Of a stretch of DNA of 64,000 nt, positions 9,119 through 16,807 are shown in pieces. A model generated the notes under the pieces. The model worked only from the letters and a program-made list of their open reading frames with translations, ran no database searches and was not told where the DNA came from. Each line of letters begins with the position of its first letter. The stretch's first letter is position 1. Source of the stretch: JAHEEL01 sp963785245 (GTDB lineage Bacteria > Actinomycetota > Acidimicrobiia > Spongiisociales > UBA5794); NCBI GenBank assembly GCA_963785245.1, contig CAWAUO010000006.1, positions 430,365-494,364 on the forward strand, in the 5' to 3' direction. Made by a program: the position numbers and the translations under genes.

Positions 9119-10105
9119 ATGGCTGAGGACAACACCAGACAAGAACTCGCAATCCGCGTCGCCTGGCTCTACCACGACCGTGGCCTCACCCAGCAGGAGG
9201 TCGCGGACCGGCTCGGCCTCTCCCGCTCGACGATCAGCCGCATCCTCACCGAAGCGGAGCGTGACGGGATCATCCGGGTCATCATCACCCAACCACTCCC
9301 GGAGACTGCCAGACTCGCTGAGGCGCTGATCGAGCGGTACGGACTGTCCGGTGCGATCGTCGGACCGGCGCTCGACGATGAGCCCCCCGAGGTCGCCGCA
9401 GCCGCCGCCATGGCACGCCGCCTGGAAGGAATAGCGGCTTCTGGTGCAGTAACGATCGCTGCTGGATGGGGCCGAACGATTGCCCTCTCTGCCCGTGAGA
9501 CACGGCCGCTGCCGACGACACAGGTGACCGTTGTCGACGCCTTCGGGCATACCACCACCGATGACACGACCGCCGCGGTGGAGGTCACCAACACGCTCGC
9601 CCGAAAGTTCGATGCCAGGGTCATGCACGTCCCATCACCTGGATTCGCTCCCTCCGAAGAGATTGCCGGGAGCTTCCTCTCCTCTCCCCCGGTCGTCCGC
9701 GCCCTGAAGAGGGCCAAAGCTGCCGATGTGATCCTTGTTTCGGTCGGTGTCGTCGGCCCCGATTCCCTCCTCCTGAACGAAGGCTTCATCACCGAGGATT
9801 CAATGGAAGAAGCCATCGCCGACGGAGCCGTGGGCGAGGTTTTCGGTTGGTACTTCAACGCCGCGGGCCATCGGGTCGAGTCATCGGGGATTCACCCCGT
9901 CGCACTCACGCTTGAGGAACTACGCAATGCACCGAGGGTGATCGGCGTAGCCGCCGGTGCCAAGAAGGCCGACGCGATCCGCGGCGCCATCGCGGCAGGC
10001 ATCCTCGATGAACTCGCCATCGACGAGACCCTGGCCGCGGCCCTCCTTGAGGAACGGGCAATCGTGGCGACAACTGCACCGACGCGACGAAGAGTTGGCA
10101 GCTGA
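9119..10105 (+). CDS. SorC/DeoR-type sugar-binding transcriptional regulator
   Basis: Regulator of 328 residues in the SorC family (the family of LsrR and CggR). Residues about 23-52 are a helix-turn-helix (LTQQEVADRLGLSRSTISRI), and residues about 65-318 form the sugar-binding effector domain related to phosphosugar isomerases. Such proteins usually repress until a phosphorylated sugar binds. It is transcribed divergently from rbsD and next to the RuBisCO-like operon. The three tandem palindromes described at 9064, 16722 and 23825 are its likely targets. Its effector is probably a phosphorylated intermediate of the adjacent pathway, by analogy with LsrR and phospho-AI-2. Confidence 0.9.
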   Translation: MAEDNTRQELAIRVAWLYHDRGLTQQEVADRLGLSRSTISRILTEAERDGIIRVIITQPLPETARLAEALIERYGLSGAIVGPALDDEPPEVAAAAAMARRLEGIAASGAVTIAAGWGRTIALSARETRPLPTTQVTVVDAFGHTTTDDTTAAVEVTNTLARKFDARVMHVPSPGFAPSEEIAGSFLSSPPVVRALKRAKAADVILVSVGVVGPDSLLLNEGFITEDSMEEAIADGAVGEVFGWYFNAAGHRVESSGIHPVALTLEELRNAPRVIGVAAGAKKADAIRGAIAAGILDELAIDETLAAALLEERAIVATTAPTRRRVGS

Positions 10106-10193
10106 AGAGCCGAGTAGCCGGGTAACTGACGAAGGCCGAGGAGGCCGGAGGGTTCGCGGAGGGCGCCTACTCAGCTACCCCGCGCCTGGATAG

Positions 10194-11327
10194 CTACTGA
10201 ATCGCAGCTCGAAAGGCAGCAGCGGTCTGTTCGAGATTCTCGCCACGATGGAGATCTCCTCCGATCAGCAGGGCGACGTCGTGTCCGTAGAAGTCGACGA
10301 TCTCGTCGATGCGGTCGCGCGTCATGCCGCCGCCGGGAGACGGGAAGATCGGGGCAACGCCGTCGATGGGTTCCCGGCAGGCGTCCGCGATCTCCGTGCA
10401 CGCCTCGGGGCTGAACGAGAACCGGCCGCCGTAGTTCGGGAAGATCGAGAGGTCAGCCCCGGCGTACCGCATCCACTTGCCGTAGAGAACGCCATGGGCG
10501 ATCCCGCCGATCGGCGACGAGACGAACCCTCCAAGCAGCGCCGGATGTCCCATGATCGGGACACCAACGTCCGACCGATTCGCGAGATCTCGCATGTGAT
10601 CGAAGCCGGTGATGCCGGGCAGCACCAGCAGGCCCCCGGCGCCGGCATCGAGGGCGACCCTCATCCTCTCTTCGAGGAGCGCCTGCGGGGCGTTGATGCT
10701 CGGCATGTAGACCGCGTTCAGCCCCGTTTGGTCGTTCGCGCGACGAACCGCCGCAGAGCAGGCCCGGACCCGGGCCGCGTACTCGGCGAACGGTTGATTC
10801 GCGAGACTGTGGTCGTCCTTGATCATGTCGACGCCGCCGAGCGCGAGTTCATGCGCCATCTCGGCGAATCGCTCCGGCGGTGAACCCATCGGCTTCAGAG
10901 CGGTGGCAAGGAGCGGTCGGTTTGGGGCATCAAACATCTCTCTCAGGCCGGCAATGCCGAACCGCGGACCGCCGAGGCGGTCGATCAGTGAGGACGGCAG
11001 GGCCACATCAATGAGCTTGACACCCGGCAGCAGGCTGCTATTGCCGAACAAGACGTTGAGCAGCTGCGGGAGCTCGAACCCGGTCGTCTCGACGGCATAG
11101 CTGACCTCAACCCGAACCGTGTCCGGACCGACCACCTCGAGCGTCTCGATGCGTCCGATGATCTCGCGTTGGATGTCGTCGTCTGGGACGAGGTCGGCGG
11201 GGAACTCGATCGTCTGCTCAACGCGGAGGGCGTTGGCGCGTCCCTCAGCGTCGGCCACATCACCCGAGAACTCGTAGACGGCCCGGATCCGGTCGCCGCT
11301 CACGGTCAGCGTCGTCGGCTCGATCAT
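10194..11327 (-). CDS. RuBisCO-like protein (form IV type)
   Basis: RuBisCO large-subunit superfamily member of 377 residues, shorter than true RuBisCO (about 470). Lys145 in TALKPMG matches the catalytic lysine after strand 1. Residues 170-173 read K-D-D-H where true RuBisCO has carbamylated Lys, Asp, Asp, Glu, so one metal ligand is replaced by His. This argues against CO2 fixation and for an enolase, isomerase or decarboxylase-like reaction on a phosphorylated sugar or acid. It is the last gene of the operon; its ATG overlaps the transketolase C-subunit stop by one base. Known RuBisCO-like proteins act in methionine salvage and in apiose/apionate breakdown; which applies here is unresolved. 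Confidence 0.85.
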   Translation of the reverse strand: MIEPTTLTVSGDRIRAVYEFSGDVADAEGRANALRVEQTIEFPADLVPDDDIQREIIGRIETLEVVGPDTVRVEVSYAVETTGFELPQLLNVLFGNSSLLPGVKLIDVALPSSLIDRLGGPRFGIAGLREMFDAPNRPLLATALKPMGSPPERFAEMAHELALGGVDMIKDDHSLANQPFAEYAARVRACSAAVRRANDQTGLNAVYMPSINAPQALLEERMRVALDAGAGGLLVLPGITGFDHMRDLANRSDVGVPIMGHPALLGGFVSSPIGGIAHGVLYGKWMRYAGADLSIFPNYGGRFSFSPEACTEIADACREPIDGVAPIFPSPGGGMTRDRIDEIVDFYGHDVALLIGGDLHRGENLEQTAAAFRAAIQ

Positions 11328-12334
11328 CAGAGACCCTCTGCCTTCGCGAGGCTGTGGGTAGCTTCGACCCGCGATGCTGCGAGGTCCTCCTCAGTGATGC
11401 CGGTGCTCGTGCCGGTGAGTTCCTCCACACCCGCCACGAGTGCAGCGGCATCAAGCCCGTACTCCTTCATGAGGTACGGGCGAGACGCCCCGTGGGCATA
11501 GGTGTCGCGGAGCCCGAGACGGAGGAGTCGCTTCCCGGATCCGACGTCGGCCATCTTCTCGGCAACGGCCGATCCAAGGCCGCCGATGATGGTGTGGTTC
11601 TCGAGCGTGACAACGCCGTACTTGGATGCCTCGATCGACTCAAGGATCACGGGGTCGTTGAACGGCTTGTGTGTCGAGACGTGGAGATGCTTCATCCCGA
11701 TGCCAGCGTCGGCGAGCGGCTTCGCTGCCCGCATCGCCTCTTCCGTCGTGATACCCGCGGTGACCACCACGAGATCGTCGCCTTCGCTGAGCACCCTGAC
11801 TTCGTCGAGCCTCATCGGCTCGTCCTTCGGGAATAGCCGCGGCACCTCGCCGCGGAGCATCCTCACGTAGACGGGTCCGTCTACGGCATAGGCGACATCG
11901 AGCACGGACTCGACCTCGGTCGCGTCTCCGGTCTCGAGGATGGTCATGTTCGGCGTGGCCCGCATGATTGCCACATCCTCGATGGCCTGGTGCGTGACAC
12001 CGCCCGGTGTGGTGATTCCCGGCAGGAACGCAATGAACTTGACGGGCAGATTCGGATACGCGATCGACATCGCGAGTTGATCGTATGGCCGCCGATAGAT
12101 GAACACCGCGAACGTGTGGATGAACGGCACATACCCCTCACGAGCCAAGCCGGCGGCGAAGCCCATCACGTTCTGCTCGGCCATGCTCATGCCGAAGAAC
12201 CGGTCCGGGTACGTATCGCGCCACTTGCCGACTTCGCTTGAATTCGTCAGGTCGGCGGTGAGGACCACCACTTCTGGCTTGTCCTCGGCCCAGGCGATGA
12301 AGTTCTCGACGTGGGGGCGCTTCACAATCTCCAT
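11327..12334 (-). CDS. Split transketolase, C-terminal subunit
   Basis: Pyrimidine-binding plus C-terminal half of a transketolase encoded separately, 335 residues. Glu53 in MAEQN is the conserved glutamate that activates thiamine diphosphate, and the transketolase-C domain fills the last third. Two-gene transketolases occur in many bacteria and archaea, and apulose-4-phosphate transketolase is one characterised catabolic example. The N-terminal subunit gene ends one base before this start, and the RuBisCO-like gene overlaps the stop. In this operon it would move a two-carbon unit from a ketose phosphate produced by the kinase and isomerase. Acceptor and donor are unknown. Confidence 0.88.
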   Translation of the reverse strand: MEIVKRPHVENFIAWAEDKPEVVVLTADLTNSSEVGKWRDTYPDRFFGMSMAEQNVMGFAAGLAREGYVPFIHTFAVFIYRRPYDQLAMSIAYPNLPVKFIAFLPGITTPGGVTHQAIEDVAIMRATPNMTILETGDATEVESVLDVAYAVDGPVYVRMLRGEVPRLFPKDEPMRLDEVRVLSEGDDLVVVTAGITTEEAMRAAKPLADAGIGMKHLHVSTHKPFNDPVILESIEASKYGVVTLENHTIIGGLGSAVAEKMADVGSGKRLLRLGLRDTYAHGASRPYLMKEYGLDAAALVAGVEELTGTSTGITEEDLAASRVEATHSLAKAEGL

Positions 12335-12335
12335 G

Positions 12336-13256
12336 TCAGTTCACCATCTCCTCGTAGACCTTCTGGTACCGATCGCGCTCCTCCTCGGACGTGAAGCGGA
12401 GGTAGTGCAGGAGCGGCGCCCGCTCCGCGAAGATCGGCAGGCCGCGTGCGGGATCGGTGAGCGCCATCACGAAGTGGGGCTTGCCGGTCTCGGCCGACAT
12501 TGCGGCGTCGAGCGCATCGAGGTCGTGCCCGTCGACTTCCACGGCGCTCGCACCGAAGGCCCTGATGCGGTTGGTCAGCGGGTCAACGTAGATGCTCGGG
12601 TCGATGCATCCGTCGCATTGCTGTCCGTTCACGTCCGCGATGACCTTGAGGTTGTCGAGTTCGTACTTCGCTGCCTCGCTGATGGCTTCCCAAATCTGCC
12701 CCTCCTGAAACTCACCGTCGGACATCATCACCCACACGTCACCGGTATCGCCGCGACGCTTGCGAGCGAGGGCGATCCCCGCGGCCTGCGACAGTGCCTG
12801 AGCAAGCGAACCGGTCGTGGTCTCGACACCTGGCGAATGCTCGGCGCCGATCATTTCAACGGTGGTGCCGTCCTGGTTGAACTGGTCGAGGCCTTCCTCG
12901 GCCAGACGCCCGGTCTCGATCAGCGCTGTGTAGAGCACAAGGGCGTAGTGAGCCGGGGAGAAGATGAACCGATCGAGGTCGGCGGCCTTCGGCCCGTTGT
13001 AGTCGCCTCCGTTGAAGAATCCGGGGTTGTCCGGTCCGGGGACGCCGGCAAACGGGCGGGGGATCATCGGCGCCGTGCTCGGTCCGAGGCGCAGCGTCCT
13101 CGTATAGAGCATCGCGAAGATCTCAGCGGACGAGAGCGCCTGACTCATATAGCCGCCGTTGCTCCGGAGCACGTGGTCGAGGACCCGCGTGCGGATCCGG
13201 TCAGCCACAGCCTGCGTCTCGGGCCGCCAATCTCCGGCGGTATCGGGTGTGGTCAT
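12336..13256 (-). CDS. Split transketolase, N-terminal subunit
   Basis: Thiamine-diphosphate-binding half of a split transketolase, 306 residues. The ThDP motif is seen as MMSDGEFQEGQIWEA followed about 25 residues later by the Asn of DVNGQQ. The histidine-containing AHYALVLYTAL segment (SPAHYA) is also typical. The frame extends to 13418, but I start at the ATG at 13256, which overlaps the mtnA stop in an ATGA arrangement and gives the expected N-terminus. Both transketolase genes lie back to back and must form one enzyme. This is one of the central carbon-rearranging steps of the cluster. Confidence 0.88.
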   Translation of the reverse strand: MTTPDTAGDWRPETQAVADRIRTRVLDHVLRSNGGYMSQALSSAEIFAMLYTRTLRLGPSTAPMIPRPFAGVPGPDNPGFFNGGDYNGPKAADLDRFIFSPAHYALVLYTALIETGRLAEEGLDQFNQDGTTVEMIGAEHSPGVETTTGSLAQALSQAAGIALARKRRGDTGDVWVMMSDGEFQEGQIWEAISEAAKYELDNLKVIADVNGQQCDGCIDPSIYVDPLTNRIRAFGASAVEVDGHDLDALDAAMSAETGKPHFVMALTDPARGLPIFAERAPLLHYLRFTSEEERDRYQKVYEEMVN

Positions 13257-14320
13257 TGATCGCCTCCCGCTGCAAGAGCGTCTCGGATGGATGATTCGTA
13301 GGGTGGGCGGAGAACGCCGACCTCGGTGATGATTGCCGTGATCAATTCGGCTGGGGTCACGTCGAACGCCGGGTTCCACGTGGGGACCTCGCTCGGCGCG
13401 GTCGGTTCGGTCCGCCACGTCGTGAGTTCCGTATCAGATCTGAGTTCGATCTCGATCCCGGCACCTGACTCCAGCGTCACGTCGAATGTCGACAGCGGAG
13501 CGGCGACATAGAACGGAATGCCGGCATGGCGGGCGTTCACGGCGTGCGAGAACGTGCCGATCTTGTTCGCGGTATCTCCGTTCGCCGCAATCCGGTCGGC
13601 GCCAACGATCACGGCCTCAACCTTGCCCTGGGCCATCGCGGCAGCGTCAGCGCCGTCGGGCATCAGGGTCACGTCGATGCCCGCATCGAGGAGTTCCCAC
13701 GTCGTCAGCCGAGCACCCTGGAGGAGTGGACGGGTCTCAGATGACAGGACTTCCACGCGCTCACCGGCCGCGACTTTCGCGTAGATGACGCCAAGCGCCG
13801 TCCCCCATCCGGCGGTCGCGAGGCGGCCGGTGTTGCAGTGGGTCATGATCCTCGTGACACCAGCAAGCTCGGCGCGCCCGGCCTCACCGATGCGGGTGCA
13901 TGCGTCCCGATCCTCAGCAATGATCTTGAGAGCCTCGGTCAAGGCCAGAGCGCGTGCCTCGGCCGGTGACTCACCGAGCGAAGCGACGTCGCGAACGCGG
14001 TCAACCGCCCACCGGAGGTTCACCGCGGTCGGCCTCGCCGACCCGATGACCGTAGCGAGTTCGGCGAGGGCCGTCCGCGCGCTGGAGGAGTCACGCGGAC
14101 GGCGCTCGTCGAGGCCGATGACCATACCGAGGGCACCGCATGCCCCGATGGCAGGAGCACCCCGAACGGCGAGGCGGTAGATAGCGTCTACGACGTCGTC
14201 GACCGTGGCGAGTTCGATCAGAGTGAACTCGCCGGGGAGCTTGGTCTGGTCGATGATTTCGATCTGGTTGCCGGTCCAGGAAACCGAGGGCCGAAGCCCC
14301 TCGAGATCGAGCGCTGGCAT
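13253..14320 (-). CDS. mtnA: Methylthioribose-1-phosphate isomerase MtnA (copy 1)
   Basis: Aldose-1-phosphate to ketose-1-phosphate isomerase of the eIF2B-alpha/MtnA family, 355 residues. Canonical residues are present: RGAPAIG (53-59), the catalytic Cys162 in THCNTG and the catalytic Asp242 in VGADRIAANGD. The start at 14320 has AGGAG upstream and lies 8 bases after the mtnK stop; the longer frame to 14434 only adds an arginine-rich shadow. In methionine salvage it converts 5-methylthioribose-1-phosphate to methylthioribulose-1-phosphate. No mtnB, mtnC or mtnD homologue is in this window, so the pathway here must end differently. A second, more divergent copy lies at 18797-19918. Confidence 0.9.
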   Translation of the reverse strand: MPALDLEGLRPSVSWTGNQIEIIDQTKLPGEFTLIELATVDDVVDAIYRLAVRGAPAIGACGALGMVIGLDERRPRDSSSARTALAELATVIGSARPTAVNLRWAVDRVRDVASLGESPAEARALALTEALKIIAEDRDACTRIGEAGRAELAGVTRIMTHCNTGRLATAGWGTALGVIYAKVAAGERVEVLSSETRPLLQGARLTTWELLDAGIDVTLMPDGADAAAMAQGKVEAVIVGADRIAANGDTANKIGTFSHAVNARHAGIPFYVAAPLSTFDVTLESGAGIEIELRSDTELTTWRTEPTAPSEVPTWNPAFDVTPAELITAIITEVGVLRPPYESSIRDALAAGGDQ

Positions 14321-14328
14321 ATGTACTC

Positions 14329-15570
14329 CTATTCGACTTCCCGAACCCCGTCGCGCATGACGTCGGCAACGACAGCATCGAAGACGCCGTTCGATGCCGC
14401 GACGGTGGCGAGGCGATCCCGGTCTTTGATCCATGTGCTCGCCGTCCGCAGCACGATCGCAGCGGCCTTGACGCGGTCAGCCGGCTCAAGCGTCTCGATG
14501 TCGGAGACCTTCGCAAGCCCGATGATCCGACGGTTCGCCTTGCAGCCTCCGAACCCGATCGAGTCCTTCTGGATCTGAGCGAGCCATGAGTCGAGGAACG
14601 CCTGGGTCCACGTCGCATCGGGCCGATCGGACCAGAGGCGTCTCATCTCGGCTTCGAATGCGTCCCACGTCTCTTGTGCGACGCACGCAAGCCAGTCCTG
14701 GAACTCGGCGGGCCGGTCGAGCACGACGGCTCTCGCACGCGCGGCCAGGAAGTTGCCGAACACGGCACCGAGGTCGAACCCGACCGGTCCGTAGTAGGCG
14801 AACTCCGGATCGATCACGCGACCGTCTCCGCTGCCGTCGTCCTTGAATGAAACCATCACCGATCCGGTGTGGAGGTCGGCGTGGATCAACGCTTCGGCCG
14901 CGGTCATGAACTTGAACTTCATCATCCCGACTTCGGCGCGCAGTTCCTCGTCTGAACGCAACGCTTCGACCTCCGGGGCGAGTTCGTCGAGGAAGCTGTT
15001 GTTGTCGTGCTCGATATAGGGCTCGGTGAAGACCAGTTGCTCCGTGATCCGGCAGAGTTCCGGATTGACGGCCTCGACCACCCGTTCCTTGACTTCCATC
15101 TGGTCGAGGGCGAACACCGACGTCGAGTAGGCGAGGTTCGCGACGTAGACGCCGAGCAATCCGGCGATACCGCGATGGATGAAGCCATCGTTGAGCTTGC
15201 CGCGCCAGATCTCCCAGCCCATCAGGTTCTCCATCGCGAGGACGTGCTGCTCTGCGTCGACGCCGTAGTAGGCGGGAATGAGGTGCGGGGTCGCGGCCGA
15301 CGCGGCGGCGAGGCCGCGCGCCTCGGCAATCACGCGCTCCGGAGTCAGGGGCCAGGCTTCACCAACGAGGCGAACGTAAGGAAGCGACTGCTTGAGGCAG
15401 ATGCCGTTGCCCGCGGCGTCGCGGCACACGAATACGAGGTTCAAGTTGCCGTCACCGACTTCCGCGACCTCGAGCGTTGACGTGTCGACGATACCCGCCA
15501 GGTTTGGGTTCGAATCGATATATGCCGGAACCGTGTCCGGTGTCAGGATCTCATATTCGCTTGCCATCAT
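14329..15570 (-). CDS. mtnK: Methylthioribose kinase-like protein (MtnK)
   Basis: Kinase of 413 residues in the MtnK branch of the choline/aminoglycoside kinase fold, phosphorylating the anomeric C1 hydroxyl of 5-methylthioribose or a related pentose with ATP. A glycine-rich loop EVGDGNLNLVF lies near residues 37-47, the catalytic loop HADLHTG at 230-236 and the metal-binding DPE at 254-256, just as in MtnK. The start at 15570 overlaps the previous stop (ATGATG), so a start 3 bases later is equally possible. The neighbouring mtnA supplies the next step. Strict methylthioribose specificity is not assured, because the rest of the operon is not the standard salvage pathway. Confidence 0.87.
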   Translation of the reverse strand: MMASEYEILTPDTVPAYIDSNPNLAGIVDTSTLEVAEVGDGNLNLVFVCRDAAGNGICLKQSLPYVRLVGEAWPLTPERVIAEARGLAAASAATPHLIPAYYGVDAEQHVLAMENLMGWEIWRGKLNDGFIHRGIAGLLGVYVANLAYSTSVFALDQMEVKERVVEAVNPELCRITEQLVFTEPYIEHDNNSFLDELAPEVEALRSDEELRAEVGMMKFKFMTAAEALIHADLHTGSVMVSFKDDGSGDGRVIDPEFAYYGPVGFDLGAVFGNFLAARARAVVLDRPAEFQDWLACVAQETWDAFEAEMRRLWSDRPDATWTQAFLDSWLAQIQKDSIGFGGCKANRRIIGLAKVSDIETLEPADRVKAAAIVLRTASTWIKDRDRLATVAASNGVFDAVVADVMRDGVREVE

Positions 15571-15866
15571 CGATCTCCCGTCTCCGTGCTTGTCGGATCG
15601 AGGGCGTGGCTGCCCAGTGCGGTCACTTCCATGTCCATCCACGGGAATAGCGGCAGTGAGCTGAGCACGTCGTGGAGTTCGTCGGGGCCCTCCACGTCGT
15701 AGAGGCCGTACACCGCCCGCCGACCCGGGATTCGCCAGATGCGCTGGAGCTTCCCTTCCGCAACGAGCTCGGCACCCCGTTTCGCCTCCGCGGCCTTCAC
15801 CGAGGCGAGGAGGTCAGGATCGATGTCCGGCGGGATGTCCTGCTCGATGCGTACCAGGAATTCCAT
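15567..15866 (-). CDS. Muconolactone isomerase-like small protein
   Basis: Protein of 99 residues resembling muconolactone delta-isomerase (CatC), a ferredoxin-like alpha+beta fold. It shows an EFLVRIEQDIP N-terminus, an RGAELVAEGKLQRIWRIPGR core and the LSSLPLFPWMDMEV segment typical of that family. No aromatic-degradation genes are nearby, so it is probably not a true CatC. In Lsr systems the small enzyme LsrG, also ferredoxin-like, isomerises phospho-AI-2 next to LsrF, and this protein occupies the same place beside an LsrF homologue. I therefore infer an isomerase step on a sugar phosphate. The start at 15866 is 4 bases after the LsrF-like stop. Confidence 0.75.
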   Translation of the reverse strand: MEFLVRIEQDIPPDIDPDLLASVKAAEAKRGAELVAEGKLQRIWRIPGRRAVYGLYDVEGPDELHDVLSSLPLFPWMDMEVTALGSHALDPTSTETGDR

Positions 15867-15870
15867 GGGG

Positions 15871-16665
15871 TCAGGCCTTGTTCGGCGGAGCCGCGACAAG
15901 ATCGAGAGCGTCCTTCGGAGCGGCGTCATCGTGAATGACGGCGCGGAGGGCCTTGGCCATCCCGACCGGGTCGTAGTGCTGCCAGATATTGCGACCGAGG
16001 TTGACGCCAACGGCGCCCTTGTCGATTCCGTCACGGACGAATGTCAGCACCTCGAGCGCGTCGTCGGTCTTCGGGCCGCCTGCGATGACGACCGGGACGG
16101 GGCAGGTGCTGGTGATCTTGTCGAAGTCCTCGCAGTAGTAGGTCTTGACCACCCGGGCACCCAATTCGGCAGCGATCCGGGAAGCGAGGGCGAGATACCG
16201 CGAGTCGCGCTTCTCGAGTTCCTTGCCGACCGCAGTGACGGCCATCACCGGGATGCCGTAGCGCTCGTACTCATTGACCGCCATTGCAAGGTTGTTCAAC
16301 GTCTGGGTCTCGTAGCTCGAGCCAACGAATACCGAGATGCCGACGGCTGCAGCGTCGAGGCGAATGGCCTCTTCGGCCGACAGGAGCAGACGCTCGTTCT
16401 CGAGCGTGCCACCGACGATGCTCGGACCACCGCTCGCACGCAGGATGACGTTCGGTGTGGACTCGGCGGGAATCGCAGAACGAAGCACGCCACGCGTCAC
16501 GAAGAGCGCGTCGGCGATCGGGGTCAGGTCGGCGACGGTCTCACCAGGGCGCTCGAGGCTCCGGGTGGGTCCAAGAAAGTAGCCGTGATCGATAGCGAGG
16601 AAGAACGCCTTGCCGGTCTCCGGCGGGATCAGCCTCGCCATCCTGCTCTGCATGCCCCAGTCCAT
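15871..16665 (-). CDS. lsrF: LsrF-like class I aldolase / thiolase
   Basis: DeoC/FbaB-type TIM-barrel enzyme of 264 residues, closely resembling LsrF, which transfers an acetyl group from phosphorylated AI-2 product to CoA giving dihydroxyacetone phosphate. The N-terminal DWGMQSRMARL, FLAIDHGYFLGPT (22-34) and the putative Schiff-base Lys174 in VVKTYY all match LsrF. The frame extends to 16755. I start at the ATG at 16665, which has GGAAGGA upstream, because the longer reading would cover the operator. It is the first gene of the seven-gene operon and directly downstream of the paired palindromes at 16722-16754. Confidence 0.88.
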   Translation of the reverse strand: MDWGMQSRMARLIPPETGKAFFLAIDHGYFLGPTRSLERPGETVADLTPIADALFVTRGVLRSAIPAESTPNVILRASGGPSIVGGTLENERLLLSAEEAIRLDAAAVGISVFVGSSYETQTLNNLAMAVNEYERYGIPVMAVTAVGKELEKRDSRYLALASRIAAELGARVVKTYYCEDFDKITSTCPVPVVIAGGPKTDDALEVLTFVRDGIDKGAVGVNLGRNIWQHYDPVGMAKALRAVIHDDAAPKDALDLVAAPPNKA

Positions 16666-16721
16666 GATTCGCGTCCTTCCTCTCCGTGGAGATGGTCGTA
16701 TGGTTGGCTTCTCAGCCGATT

Positions 16722-16754
16722 TGCACATCTGTGCGATGAATGCACTTTCGTGCA
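16722..16754. promoter_or_regulatory. Tandem palindromic operator upstream of the lsrF-like operon
   Basis: Two elements, TGCACATCTGTGCG (16722-16735) and TGCACTTTCGTGCA (16741-16754), follow the pattern TGCAC-N4-GTGCA with centres 19 bp apart. They lie 57-89 bases upstream of the LsrF-like start, in the gap after the aldolase/dehydrogenase stop at 16808. This marks a second promoter inside the locus. The same pattern is found at the regulator promoter and at the ABC transporter promoter, so all three are probably co-regulated. Confidence 0.75.
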
Positions 16755-16807
16755 CCTAGCGTATCACCGCTGCTTCCGGCTCGCAAGGCAAGCCCAGGAC
16801 ATCGGTC

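Noticed and set aside
10106..10193. Terminator or regulatory inverted repeat between the SorC gene and the RuBisCO-like gene (AGTAGC and GGGTA pieces)
   Set aside because: The pieces match only partly and do not give a continuous stem, so I do not call a feature.
10194..11327. CO2-fixing RuBisCO
   Set aside because: The Glu of the metal triad is His, the protein is short, and no phosphoribulokinase or AMP-pathway genes are present.
10194..15570. Ordinary methionine salvage (MtnK, MtnA, RuBisCO-like enolase)
   Set aside because: No methylthioribulose-phosphate dehydratase, phosphatase, dioxygenase or methylthioadenosine phosphorylase is present, and the neighbours are transketolase, LsrF-like and aldolase/SDR genes.
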